A stretch of 64,000 bases of DNA from Datisca glomerata. Taxonomy: Eukaryota; Streptophyta; Magnoliopsida; Cucurbitales; Datiscaceae. Shown here piece after piece: positions 10,259 to 21,925 of this stretch (its first letter is position 1; every line of letters begins with the position of its first letter). The position numbers were made by a program, and so were the translations under genes. The stretch lies in contig QANY01012022.1 in assembly GCA_003255025.1 (NCBI GenBank), positions 620,001-684,000 of the forward strand, given 5' to 3'. The notes under the pieces are model-generated. The model was not told the origin of the DNA and did not search any database. It worked only from the letters and a program-made list of their open reading frames with translations.

Positions 10259-10767
10259 AGTGTGATCAAATTTTTCATGCCACTACTTAGAAGCTTGTTT
10301 CAAACCATAAAAAGACTTAACAAGCTTAAAAATGTTTTGTTCTTGGTGTTTAACCACCAATCCTTCGGGTTATTCCATGTAGATTTCTTCATCCAATTCT
10401 CCATTAAGAAAGCATTCTTTACATCCATTTAGTGTTTCTCTGAATTTTGTATAACTGTAATCACAATCAGCATTCTAATAACAGTGATTTTCGTCACTGC
10501 AATATAGGTATCAAAGAAATATATATCTTCCTTCTGTCAATAACATTTAGCTACCATCCAAGCTTTGTGTTTGTTAATCGTACCATTAGCTCTAAGTTTT
10601 CTATTGAAAATCCATTATAGTGTTGATACTTATGTCAGAAATTCCTGACCTAATCACCAAAACTTATTATGTAACAATGTTTAATGCATATACAATGAAG
10701 ACACATTCTACAATCTTGGGTCCAAGCCTGACTCTCTTAGGTAAAGATACTTGTACTTTTAGCATTA

Positions 10768-11012
10768 TGCCCATAAAGTAGTGTGTAATAACTATTTAGT
10801 TATTTCTCAGACATTTTGTATTACTGAATTTAATGAATGAATGAAAGTTTTTCTATTAATTAAAGTGTGTTTATAATTTACTCAAGTCTTGGAACTATTG
10901 TCAACGTAAGAAGAGTAAAGATAGAAGGGTCTTCCAAATAAACTCTTCTGAAATAGTTCAGAACGTTATTCGGAGTCTTAGGATCGACTGGGTAGTCGAG
11001 TCTGGTTAAAAT
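10768..11012 (+). repeat. LTR fragment of the copia E family
   Basis: The segment reads atgcccataaagtagtgtgt and so on, matching the reverse complement of the LTR ends at 54,650-54,920 and 60,450-60,716. It covers about the first 245 bases of that LTR, in plus orientation. It interrupts the minus-strand copia between gag-protease and RT. A solo or truncated LTR is likely. Confidence 0.7.
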
Positions 11013-11169
11013 CTGAAAAATCAAGGGATTTTAAAATGCCATCTGACACAAGCGTTTTAATTCTTATTTTGGAGATATGACATAAGCGCTTGTGTCAATG
11101 TGTGTCTGAATTTTTTTTTATTACTTTTTCTTTGAGTATCTCGTGATTCCACATGCAAGGCTTCACTAT

Positions 11170-12335
11170 AAGAGGTATTAACATCAAGCAAATATAAGTT
11201 ATCATAAACATTAAGAAAACCAGTTCCAACAAGGTTTGAATTTAATTATAAACTAAACTGATTGCTTCAAAATGAACAACAATAACTTAATTTGTTCAAC
11301 TTAGAAACAGAAGTCAAATTCCGTCAAAACGATGGTACAACAAATGTAAATAAAATCCAATTTTCAAAAACATAGATGTATCTTTAAGCATCAGTTGAAT
11401 TTTGGTAGCTTAGGCAATCCTACATAGAAACACTTATGTGAGTAAATGCTCCAAAATCTAAGCACCAAGTGTTTCTAGGTACTGAACCTAAATTTACCTC
11501 AGAATAGACCAAAGTAAGAGATGCACCTTTTTTGACATGCATTGCGTGATATTTGGCAGAGTTCTTATTCACGTGTCCAGGCATCCTCGAAAAGAAACAA
11601 CCATCATTGTCCTTACACTGTTTCTTTTCTGCTGGATCCTTAGCAGCTTCCTTATCTTTCTTTCTCTTTTTGTCTTCGCACTTAGAGGTGCTAACTAAAT
11701 GAGTACTTTCGATCTTATCATGCTTCGTCCTCTCTTCCTCTTGCACATAATATGAAATGAGCTTATTGAGAGTCCATTTCTCCTTTTGATAGTTATAACT
11801 GATTTAAATCTGACTGTGTTGTGCAGGAAGATAGATCACTACTAAATGTATGAGCAAGTCATCCAACAGCTCGAGCTTGAGTGCTTTAAGTTTTGAAGCA
11901 GTGTTAGACATCTCCATAATGTACTCATTTATGTTCCTTTGCATTTATAATTCATGTGAATTAAGCGTTGCAAAAGCGTGCTTTTTTTCGCCTTATCATT
12001 TTTGGCAAAACGCTTCTCAATCTCATAAAGGAACTCTTTCGCATTAATTATCTCTTCAGATACCACACCCCTAAATGCCTCCAGAATGTCATGCTTTATG
12101 ATCATCTGACTCATGCGATTTAAGCGATCTCACCTCTCAAATTTCTACCTACCATCAGAAGAACTTTCAGTCGTAAAAGGGGGTGGTCCGTCCATCCTGA
12201 GTGCAAGGTCCAGAGCTATGCAGTCAAGAACAATCAACATGTTCTCTTTCTAATCCTTAAAGGTTGTCCCAGTCAAAATGAGAATGTTGTTAAGGTTGAC
12301 AGATACCGTAATAGCATTAGCTGTAAACAGAACAA
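11170..12335 (-). pseudogene. Ty1/copia gag-protease remnant
   Basis: On the minus strand the frame begins near 12,335 just after a splice-acceptor-like gttctgtttacag. Gag sequence ANAITVSVNLNNIL, then MSQMIIKHDILEAFRG and INAKEFLYEIEKRF (UBN2-type gag, 12,114-11,929), then a lysine-rich linker. Next is a degraded zinc knuckle (CFFSRMPGHVNKNSAKYH, 11,580) in which the first two cysteines of CxxC and the last cysteine are altered. The protease block TWCLDFGAFTHISVSM (11,430) has D-F-G in place of D-S-G. A further 200 bases of pre-integrase-type sequence reach 11,170. Stops break all parts. Integrase is missing. Confidence 0.8.
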
Positions 12336-13306
12336 AAGAATTATCCAAATATACTCATATTAAAAGCCACACATAATAATCAATAAATTCAAATAATTGA
12401 TAAGTTCCTAATCTAGATACCTAGCATAACATTAATATCAAGTCTTTGGACAATGATATTAAATGTAAGTGGTATTCTTGTTGCAATGATCAAACACTAA
12501 CAATAATTCATGTCAAATAATAAATCTATCTTTGGATCGATTTATTATTCACATGTAAAACCTTATAATTGTCACATGTTCACACACACATGTGTATGTA
12601 ATTTGACCAAATATTAACCTTCATTTGGGTCGGCTATAATACCTGCTTGAATTTAGACACAAACACAAACATCTGACACCCTCATAAACAATCTACACAA
12701 AAAAACTCACTTTGATGACATCTTATTTCAATTAGCTCATTCAAAATGTTTGATAACTATAATTAATCCATAAAGACATACCAAATAATTGAAATAGAAA
12801 TCACCTTAATTAAATTGAATCAAACAAATCAATTTAATTTTTTTATTATTATTACTGTAGCAGTGCTACAGTATCACGCTCGTGAAGGAGAGAATAAAAT
12901 TCAAATTTTTTGTAGGGGACCGCGAAGCAGGAGATAATCACCCTCTATCAGTACGGTGCCGCGTAGCCAAGAATAATTTCCCTGCACCGGTACCGTACCG
13001 CATAACACCAGATAATTTCCCATTCCCCATCTTCTCAACAAGTTACCTACGACAATTTTCCTTTTAATGGCTTCAACGCCATTTTTTTAAAATTTTCGTG
13101 ATTTTAGATTATACATCTTCAAAACTCAATATGGATATGCAGTTCATACAATATAATCATACTTGTATATCATTTATTCATCATAAACATTATAAGATCA
13201 AAATTCATAAATTTTTAGATCCTTAGAACTTTAATTTTATATTTTCTTTAAATCTATAAATTTTAATCTCTCTAAAAAATCAACAGTGGGAGATTGTGGT
13301 ACTACT
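12336..13306 (-). other. Probable copia leader or LTR remnant
   Basis: The stretch upstream (minus-strand sense) of gag is AT-rich, with one GC-rich island at 12,870-13,030 containing gtacggtgccgcgtagcc and caccggtaccgtaccgcata. A perfect palindrome lies at 12,854-12,872. Its end at 13,284-13,306 reads cagtgggagattgtggtact, like a polypurine tract in front of a plus-strand copia LTR. No matching second LTR was found, so the boundary of LTR and leader is unknown. Confidence 0.35.
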
Positions 13307-13910
13307 TGTTGGGTTTGATATTAAGCCTAATTCAACATGCTATATATACCATAAATTATAAGATCAACATGTTTATATGAAATTCATCAGACCCTAATTT
13401 TAGATACATATTTCATTTTGATTTTAATGAGAAAACGATGTGAATGACTTAATTGTGGAAGACATACCTAGTTTCATGGGTAATTGAATGACAAAATGAT
13501 AGATCATATTTTTTAAATTGACACAAGCCCTTGAGTTTTTTTTTAGTATTCTCTCCTGAAAGAATAGAAATAACAGTTTAAAAAAATTGGCTTGCTTGTG
13601 TAATTTAGGGACCATAACTCTTGAGCACTTAATAACTATTGATATTTCTAATTTAGTCATTCAACAAATTAAAAATAACATTTATGGTATTTACACATTA
13701 ATTTCACCATAATTATACTCATAAATCTTATATCTTTAATTTATTAATTAGATCATTTTTATTAAGTTTATTCAAAGATAGCACATCACATTTAATTTTA
13801 CATGTGTGACCCTACATATTAAAGTTTTTCAAAAAGGGTTTGATAAAATTTATTAAAACATGCCGATTTTATGATTTATGGAATATGATAGCTTAATATC
13901 AAACCTAACA
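13307..13910. repeat. 604-bp unit with terminal inverted repeats (LTR-like or MITE-like)
   Basis: The first 20 bases, tgttgggtttgatattaagc, are matched at 19 of 20 positions by the inverted end at 13,891-13,910. A second inverted pair lies just inside (ccataaattataagatc against the complement of the bases near 13,860-13,880). Ends are TG...CA as in an LTR. It sits directly after a polypurine-like sequence, which favours an LTR in plus orientation, yet the long inverted ends are unusual for one. No matching target-site duplication was found. Confidence 0.5.
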
Positions 13911-15416
13911 ATATTGCATTGGGTCTCCTGAAAAAGTTATGGTTGCTCATGTTGTTTTAGAATCAATGTTGAATGTTAATCGATGATTTCCGTCTGAGTT
14001 CTCTTTTTAATCTGTCTACACACTTTCATTTCTCAAATCATATAGTTCGGGTTTGTTCTGGACTCTTTTTATTTGTTATTTAATGTATATTTTATTTTCA
14101 GATTTGGAAGCTTGATATTCTTATCACAAAAAATAGGTTTGGACTTTGGAACCTTGATCCGGTTAACTGTTTTGTTTTAAGGTGATGTGATTGTGGGATT
14201 TGCTTATTGGAAGGACTTTGTTCCTTCTTTTGAAAGTGTATCCGCTTGATCTTACCTGAAGTTAGTGTTAAATGTTGAGGATAATTCTCTTCGTTTTATG
14301 ATCGGAAAACTCCTTGGAGAACTCACTGATAAAATATCATTTCTTAATGTTAATGACTGTATTAAATTATTATATGTGCTCATCTGATGAGTTGTAATAA
14401 GAATCTATCCATTTTTATACAACTTAAATGCTCATGCGCTACACGTGATTATGAAGCTATATTATTTAGAAATATCATAATTTAGTAAGTTAAACTTGAT
14501 ATCTGACTATAAATAGTTTTAATAAGCAAAATGATTTAGTGATATATACATAACTTACTTTATTTTTTTTTTTGAAGATTTAATAGGTAAAAAGTTAACA
14601 ATTAATTCACCACTAAAAAGTTATGAATTTTTTTCTTAAACTCATATGTTTCTAATAGAGTATTTGCAAAAAGAATTTTACAATGAAAAGTTTTTTTCAG
14701 TAGTTTACGTATCTTTTTAATTTTTTCAAAGATTCAATAGTTAAAATTAATAATTAATTCACCACTCATCAAAAATTTATGAATTTTATTTGGAGACTCA
14801 TATATTGTCAATAAAGTGTATAAAACGAGTTTTTGAATTATTTTATCTAGATCTTGATATACAGGTGATTGTGACCCCTCGCCACCATGCTACGTTCATT
14901 CCCGAGTCATCACGCATGTGATCAACCACAAGCATCACTATTGGATGGGCTATATATATATTTATATCAACATTTTCATAAATTATATTTAGCACAAACA
15001 CGTACCAAAAAAAGAAAAAAGAGAACTTCAATTGAGAAAAAAAAAATATAACAATCTAATAGCTTTTAGAAAATTTAAATGAGAAAAAAATTATTAAAAA
15101 AGGAAAAGTAATACATGTTATTTTAGGTTCTATATCTACTCCATTTATAAGTTCTTTCACTGCAAAATAAAGAACATGGTCATCAAGTAATTTGTGCCAT
15201 CAAATTATAATTAAGGTATGCTCACTTCACAAACCATAAAACATTATTGATCTTCAATATGGACTATGAAGTATCTTCATAGATGTCTTTTGTAGATGTG
15301 AACAATGGAGGCTGTCGTTGAAACTCAAAAGACATAATAACAGATGAAAACAATTATGATTTTAAGGTATTTACTCTGCAACCAAGTTGACATGGGTGAA
15401 AAGAATTTGTTACCAG
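13911..15416. other. AT-rich intergenic sequence with a diverged direct repeat
   Basis: No gene was recognised. Two diverged copies of a 100-base segment with attaattcaccact and atgaatttt lie at about 14,570-14,665 and 14,727-14,830. Short protein-like frames near 13,920-14,000 (IGSPEKVMVAHVVLESML) are unassigned. Confidence 0.4.
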
Positions 15417-16101
15417 TGAACAGGTAAAAAATATTCACTGCCACGTGGTCAAAAGGGACTTACCCAGGACTCGTGAGAAGCGTCAAAAAAGTAAAAATGG
15501 ATGACTAACTGAAGTCACAAGACATCTCGAGAACGGGGGATCATCGCTTCAAAGAACAGGAACCGGCATCTCGAAAACGGGGGATCATCACTTCAAGAAC
15601 GAGAACCGACATCTCGAGAACGGTGAGTCATTACCTCAAGGACGGGGCATAATATCATAATGGAAGAGGGGTTCGCATTGACAATCAAGTGGCCGTGATT
15701 GATTGGGTGGGCTGCACACTCAGACAAGACATGTTGGTAGGTCACCAAGTGGTTTTGACTAATTGACTCAGAACCACAGGAAACTGTCAGGCGGTAGCAA
15801 TTGATAGGCGGATGAGTGTGACAGATGCAAAATAAAGAAGAAAAGGGATCCCTACGAATGAGTTACTAGGCCTGATGAGTACATCATCTGATATTTTTAT
15901 TTGTTTGATTATTTTTAATTAAACCCATACAATTGACGAAGTCTATATAAAGTTAATATATTCAATAAAACAGTATACTTTGGACTCTGGAAAATTCTGG
16001 ATTATCGACATCTCTTTCTATCTCATTAATACTTACACAAAATTTATCCTTATTAATACATTTTCCCTTAATCTTGAGGAGGATGGGAAAAATCATTTAC
16101 A
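15417..16101 (+). repeat. 5' LTR of element 2
   Basis: 685 bp. U3 contains three tandem copies of a unit of about 45 bases around acatctcgagaacgggggat (15,521-15,650). A TATA box, tatataaag, lies near 15,945. It contains a CACGTG G-box about 25 bases from its start. Confidence 0.9.
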
Positions 16102-16122
16102 TTTTGGTACTTTCATTGAGAG
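16102..16122 (+). promoter_or_regulatory. Primer-binding-site-like sequence of element 2
   Basis: ttttggtactttcattgaga directly follows the 5' LTR. Element 1 has a closely related sequence at the same place. The primer tRNA was not identified. Confidence 0.6.
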
Positions 16123-16166
16123 CCTGAGAAAAATGCTCAAGAGACCTACCTTACAAAACTGTAAAC

Positions 16167-17660
16167 ATGCTTAGAACCAGATCCAACACGGCTCTAAATG
16201 GAGACAACATGCCCAGAAATGAAGACGAGCATGCAGATCAACTGATCCCGCTCTCAGAAATGCTGCAGACGATCCTGAATGGGATGCATGAGATGGAAAG
16301 AAGTAATACTAAAGTAATGCATGATGTGTGACAGAATGTACAAGAGAAAATCAAGACGCTACAACAGGAACTCATGAAAACACGAGCAGAAGTGAACCAG
16401 AAGGTGAACAATGACGAACAGGAAACCCACTCTGAGGGTGACCAACGAGACGAAAGGCAAGGGGACCGCGAGAATGACAAAAGCATACGACGAGAAGAAG
16501 AAGTCCAATCGTAAAATCTTATGAAGGAAACTACGGGAGAGGTTCAAAAACCTCGAATCATGTCAAAAGAAGCAATCGAGGAGCTATTCAGCCAAAAAAT
16601 GATGGAGATAAGGAATCTCGAGAGTATAGGAAAGAACAAACTTGATTCGCCTATCAGGACACCACTAAGCCCAGGAGTTCTAGTAGCACCCGTACCTAAA
16701 AAATTTGCGGCGCCCAAGTTCAAATGTTACGAAGGAAAGTCTAATCTCGTAGACCATCTTCGATGATTCAGACAAGACATGGAGTTGTACCAACACGACG
16801 ACAAGATGATGTGTAGAATGTTCCCTACCAGTTTAGACGAGACGACTTTGAAGTGGTACCACTCCTTACCAATGCACTCAATCGCTAACTTCGTTGTTAT
16901 GTCCTCCGTCTTTATAGAACAGTACTCAAAATACTGTACCGTCATGGAAGACTTAGAACATCTGGTGACGATGTCCACCAAGGAAGGGGAGTCCCTACGG
17001 GATTACATTCACCGCTTCAAAGATAAAATGGTCAAGGTCAAGAACTGCGACGACCAGTTCACCCGATTGGCCTTCTGACGAGGTCTGGACTCGGAGTCAC
17101 CCTTCTTTGAGGACCTGTATAAAGTGAATCCCATTTCCATGGTAGAGGTTTTTCAAGGGGCATGATCCTATATTACATTGGAAGAAGATAAGAGAAGTAT
17201 ACAAAGAACGGTTGAACGGAAGGAAGAAGAATACTGGAAGCGGAAAGAAGCTCAAGACATGAAGGGAGGAAGCATGACGAAACAGAAATATTTAATGGGA
17301 AGAAGGGCCAACAGAACAGGAATTCCCACCAAAGGTGAGATTTTGACAGAACCCACCTGAGAGATAAGGTCTACACACCGTTGACTATCCCAGTCAACCA
17401 AATACTAGAGACAATTAAAGATAAACATTTACTGAAAAAACCATCCCCATTCACTAAGGAACCTAGTTACAAAGACAAAGACAAATATTGCTCATATCAT
17501 AAGAGCAACGAACATTACACGCGAGAATTTTTCTAGCTCAAAGACTATATTGAGCAATTGATCAAAGAGGGGTACCTTAGCCAATTTGTGAAAAGAGATT
17601 AACAGAAACGCGAGATTGAGAAAGACAATCGGGAAGAGGATAGGAAGGATAAAGGGAAAT
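16167..17660 (+). pseudogene. Tat-type gag, pseudogene
   Basis: Gag builds the intracellular particle. The ATG at 16167 gives MLRTRSN, and one frame runs from there to about 17,357 with five or more stops. A charged N-terminal part (16,200-16,510) precedes the capsid-like Retrotrans_gag region: KFKCYEGKSNLVDHL, TLKWYHSLPMHSIANF and GESLRDYIHRFKDKM (16,720-17,040). After a frameshift near 17,345 a zinc-binding tail follows, KYCSYHKSNEHYTREFF, where the last cysteine expected of the C-x2-H-x4-H-x4-C-like pattern is phenylalanine. Several stops are TGA where CGA or TGG would fit, consistent with cytosine deamination (inference). The block ends about FVKRD. Confidence 0.85.
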
Positions 17661-17719
17661 AACCCCTCCGCATCGTCGACACAGTTATAGCATTAGCTTG
17701 GGAAGAAAGGACAACAAAC

Positions 17720-18200
17720 AAGGAAATGAAGATATACTATAAGTGGACAACGTTAGAAAGACATCAGGTGAAGCCCTCAAACGGCAACGGGGACTCGCCG
17801 CTTGTGTTTGGTGAATCTGATTTAGAAAATGATGAACACCACAATGATGCCCATCGTCATTTCAATTCAGGTTGGCAACTACTTTTAAGAAGAGTCTTGG
17901 TAGACGATGGAAGTGCATTAAACATCTTGTATCAAGCAACCATGGAGAAAATAACCATGGGGATCAAAAATTACAAGGAACATCACAACCGTTGATTGGA
18001 TTCAACGGAGCCCTTAACTACTCAAAAGGAACCCTAACGCTCCTAGTAAGCGCACACCCGTTTAACCATATGAGTGAATGCATGGTACTGGGAACAACTT
18101 CCCCATACAACACTATCCTAGGAAGGACCTGGCTCCATAAAATGAAGGTTATACCCTCATCATTCCACCAAGTATTGAAATACCCATCCCCAGAATGAGT
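17720..18200 (+). pseudogene. Tat-type aspartic protease, pseudogene
   Basis: The protease that matures Gag-Pol. The active-site stretch RRVLVDDGSALNILY (about 17,890-17,935) keeps D-x-G. A frameshift near 17,985 moves the rest one frame on: GFNGALNYSKGTLTL, then SPYNTILGRTWLHKM and LKYPSP (18,000-18,196), which match the C-terminal protease and linker pattern of Tat elements. It lies between gag and RT as expected. Confidence 0.8.
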
Positions 18201-19500
18201 GAAAACAATAAAAGGCGACCAGGCCGCGGCTCGTATCTGTTCAGTAACTGCTTTAGAGTCTGCAAAGAAAAAAGCTACAAAAAAGGCCAAGATACTCCTG
18301 AATCTATACCAATTATAGGGAGACAGACAGGATTACCGAAGGTACGAGGTGAAAGAGGAAACGGAACTCATATGCTTAAAGAAAAGGACCCAAAAAATAA
18401 CAAACGCCGGTCCCATCTCGAAGAAAATGAGAAAAAGAAGTTGATAGAATTCTTAAGGGAAAACAAAGATGTGTTCGAATCAGCAGCGTAGGAAATGTCC
18501 GGTATCCCAGAGAAAATCATCTGCCACTAGTTAAAAACTAATCCCACTATGAAACCATTGGAACAAAAAAAGAGAAGCTTCACCCCAGAAAGGAACCAAG
18601 CGATCAAAGAAGAAGTTGAGAAGCTCTTAGCAGCAGGTTTCATCAGAGAAGTGAACTACACTGAATGTCTTGCTAACGTAGTAATGGTACGAAAAAAGAA
18701 TGGAAAGTAGAGAATCAGCGTCGACTTCATTGACCTAAACAAAGCACTCCCCAAAGACGAATACTCGATGCCAATGATAGATCAGATGGTAGACGCGACT
18801 TCTAGGCATGAACTGACTTCATGTATGCTTACTCAGGTTACAATCAGTTAAAGATATTCCAACTCGATCAGGAAAAGACTTCCTTCACTACTGAGTATGG
18901 CGTCTATTGTTACAATGTCAACCCATTTGGTCTAAAAACTACTGGCGTAACTTATCAAAGGCTAGTGAACAAAGTTTTCCGTGAGCAAATTGGAAAGAAT
19001 ATGGAAGTCCACGTTGATGAGATGCTGGTCAAAAGTAAGAAGAAAAAACACCATATTCAGGACCTCAAAGAAGCCTTCTCTGTTCTAAGGCGAATTTCCA
19101 TGAAGCTAAACCTGGAGAAATGCACTCTTTGGGGTGTCAGCGAGAAAGTTCTTTGGACATCTAATTACACAACAGGGAATCAAAGTACACCCAGATCAAG
19201 TAAAGGCAATTATAGAAATGAGGTCCCCGCAGAACCCCAAAGAAATCCAGGGTTTAATGGGAAGATTGGCCAACCTAAACATGTTCATCTCCAAGTCAAC
19301 GGACAGATGCAAACCTTTTTTTTTTGGAAAAATTACAGAAAAACTCCACGAACGGTTGGAATGAGGATTGTGAAGAAGCCTTTACAAAAATTAAAGAGTA
19401 CCGGAATACCCCTTTTACTCTCCACACTTATTCCTGGTGAGAAACTTCTGTTATATGTAGCCGTCTCAACGGGGGCAGTCAATGCAATACTCATCAAAGA
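18200..19500 (+). pseudogene. Tat-type reverse transcriptase, pseudogene
   Basis: The N-terminal fingers are visible as AIKEEVEKLLAAGFIREV and VVMVRKKNGK, with a stop, then RISVDFIDLNKALPKDEYSMP (18,600-18,780, trimmed here). The palm follows a frameshift at about 18,815: YNQLKIFQLDQEKTSF, YNVNPFGLKTTGVTYQRLV and the active site VHVDEMLVKSK at about 19,008. The canonical box is Y-x-D-D, so the tyrosine is histidine and the second aspartate is glutamate. After another frameshift comes FGHLITQQGIKVHPDQVKAI and NPKEIQGLMGRLANL (19,140-19,280), the connection to RNase H. Confidence 0.85.
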
Positions 19501-20235
19501 AGAACAAAGGAAATAAAAACATGTATACTTTGTAAGTAAAATCTTTGTAGCGGCAGAAACAATGTATAAAGGAATGGAGAAACTGGTATTGGCAGTTGTA
19601 ACTGCAGCATGAAAGTTGAGGCCCTACTTCTAAGCCCATAGCATCAAAGTATTGACTGAATCTCCATTAAGAGCCTTCTGAACTCAACAGAGGCACGCGG
19701 AAGAATAGAAAAATAGTCAATTGAGTTGAACCACTACGACATCGGTTACGAGCCCCGAGCGTCAATAAAAGGACAGGCATTACCGAACTTCGTTGCCGGC
19801 TTCACAGGAGGGAAAGTTGAACGGGAAGCTCACCAAGCGAGAGAAAGTGCAGCCTAGACGCTCTTTGGAGATGGTGCTTCAAACAGTAAAGGAGCAAGAG
19901 CAGGGGTGGTGGCACAAACTTCCTTTGGGGAAATATTGGAGTATTCCATCTCCTTCGAATTAAATGTATTAAATAATGAAGCAGAGTATGAAGCGCTAAT
20001 CGTAGGAATATCCCTGCTACGGGAATATGAGGTAACTAAAGTTAAGATTTTTAGTGATTCCATGTTGATCGTAAAATCGGTCATGGGAGAATACATAGCA
20101 AAAGATAAACGGATAATAAAATACTTACAACGGGCGGAGGATCTCCTTAATTCGCTAAAATATTACAAAATCCAGCAAATTTCGAGAATGGAGAATGGGC
20201 ATGCTGATGCCCTAGCAAATCTAGGATCTTAATTA
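19500..20235 (+). pseudogene. RNase H region of element 2, second domain well kept
   Basis: The first, RT-linked RNase H is badly broken (19,500-19,720). It is followed by HYDIGYEPRASIKGQALP, the usual spacer, and a second RNase H: LFGDGASNSKGARAGVV, NNEAEYEALIVGISLL, KIFSDSMLIV and GHADALANLGS (19,860-20,231). The acidic residues D, E, D and the final D are all present. Tat-lineage elements are known to carry such an additional RNase H. One stop (TAG near 19,856) separates it from the spacer. Confidence 0.8.
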
Positions 20236-21520
20236 CACCTCCCTTACAGAAGGAATGTCCCTGTAATAGTTCTGAAAGAACCAACCATCTCACTCTCATT
20301 GACTAACGTAGCTGATGTAAAAATTAAACGAGATCCCTATTGGCAGGACAACATAATCCGCTTGCTAAAAAACATAACGCTTCCTGAAGATAAAATACTT
20401 GCCAAAAAGACACGACAATGAAGTACCAGGTACACAATAATTAACGGGGTATTATATAAGAAAATGTTTGCAAGACCATACCTGAAGTGTCTACGAGAAA
20501 AAAAGCTCAGTATGTGCTAGCAGATATTCATGAGGGCATATATGAAAATCACACTGGGGGCAGATAACTAGTCCTTAAAGTCATGAATGGACGATAATAC
20601 TGGCCCTAAATGCATCAAGATGCCAAACAGTACGAGAACAAATGCGACAAGTGTCAGCGTTTCACGCTCATAGCTAAAATTGCCCCCGGGAACATAAAAT
20701 CGTGGCTAGCCCTTGGCTGTTCATGTAGTGGGCCCTAGACATTGTTGGGACACTCCCCATGGCAGCAGCCCAAAAATACTTCTTGTTAGTTGTAAAAGAC
20801 TATTTCACTAAGTGGATTGAGGCTGAAGCCTTTGCCAGAATTTGTGAGGAAGAAGTAAAAGGGTTCCTATAGAAAAACTTGGTGTGTAGGTATGGGATCA
20901 CCCAGATCTTAATATCTGACAACACACCTCAATTCACTGGAAGCTTGGTAAGAATATTTTGTAAAGATCTACAAATCATGAATCACTTCTCCACGCCTTA
21001 TTAACCCTAGGGGAATGGACAAGCAGAAAGATTAAACCGAGTCATACTTGATAACCTGAAGAAGCGTATGGAATCCGCAAAAGGAAAATGGGTAGAAGAG
21101 CTACCCACAGTCCTATGGGCATACAGAACAACCCTGAGAGGAACAACGGGAGAAACCCCATTTGCATCATCATACGGAGCAGAAGCGATCATCCCCGTAG
21201 AGATTGGAAGCCCTACCATCAGGTTCAAACTAAACGAACAACAAAACAGAGAGCTTCTGAGAGACGGTTTCGATGATCTAGAAGGAAGAAGAGAAGTGCC
21301 CTAATCAGAATGGTCTGTTACAATCAGAAAAGAAGATTTTATTTTCAGAAAAAAGTAAGGAGGTGGGAATCCCAAACATGAGAATTGGTCCTCAGAAAAA
21401 TCTTCCAAATGAAAGGAAACCTCGGGCGAATATGGAGATAGGAGAAGGAACGAAATTGCAGAAACCATGGAATGTAATTCATCTGAAAAATATTTTGTGT
21501 AAAAGATGTAAATGATCCAT
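20236..21520 (+). pseudogene. Tat-type integrase, pseudogene
   Basis: Zinc-binding residues are visible: DIHEGIYENHTGGR (H, H) and CDKCQRF (C, C) at 20,520-20,660. The catalytic core has WALDIVGTLP-type sequence with the first D (20,735), ISDNTPQFTG with the second D (20,915) and GQAERLNR with E (21,020), so D, D, E are all retained although stops and frameshifts separate them. The core continues WVEELPTVLWAYRTTLRGTT and GSPTIRFKLNEQQNREL to about 21,303. A C-terminal chromatin-binding-like tail ends near PWNVIHLKNIL (about 21,495). Confidence 0.85.
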
Positions 21521-21639
21521 TATAATGAGACATATTCCCATACATTTTTTTCGGCAAAGGTTTTCCACGCAAAAACAGTAGCGTCGAACTTCTCTCCTCA
21601 GCCAGACTACTACTATAAAGGAACAAAAGGCATTAAAAA

Positions 21640-21925
21640 AATCCTTGGGAATGGTAGTTCATAAGTCCTACTCCTAGAATGAACTAAGGGCATTAACAAG
21701 TCTTTGGGATTGGCAGTTCATAAGTCTTACTCCTAGAAGAAACTAAGGGCATTAAAAAAGTCCTTGGGATGGGCAATTCATAAGTCCTACTCCCAGAATG
21801 AACTAAGAGCATTGAAAAGTCAGTGGGAGAGGAAATCATAAGTCCTACTCCCAGAAGAAAATAAGGGCATTAAAAAGTTCTTGGGAGGGGTAGTTCATAA
21901 GTCCTACTCTCAGAAGAAATTAAGA
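21640..21925 (+). repeat. 58-bp minisatellite, 5 copies, shared with element 1
   Basis: Five copies of a unit with tccttgggatgggcaattca and taagtcctactcccagaatg. The unit is homologous to the 55-bp unit at 4790-5450 and is extended by a few bases in the gggcattaaaaaag part. Confidence 0.9.

Larger units (their letters stand above)
9020..10640 (-). pseudogene. Ty1/copia pol remnant: RT with tandem duplication, RNase H start
   Basis: Minus-strand pieces give AECFLNGELDEEIYME-like sequence and FYGLKQASK (10,280-10,440), then an RT active-site block at 10,258-10,061 with CLYVDDMLIMGTN. The same block recurs at 9741-9529 as CLYVYYILIVGTN, so the downstream copy has lost both catalytic aspartates. 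Between them lies RNase H-proximal sequence (LKYIIDYGYEYYTG). Further downstream the pattern STSGYAFTLGGGV near 9220 marks RNase H. Integrase is absent upstream. Stops and frame changes are frequent. Family X LTR follows at 9015. The lineage is copia by the YVDD context and order; the clade was not determined. Confidence 0.75.

Noticed and set aside
16238..16547. Minus-strand frames rich in C and S opposite gag
   Set aside because: Shadows of the charged N-terminal part of the Tat gag.
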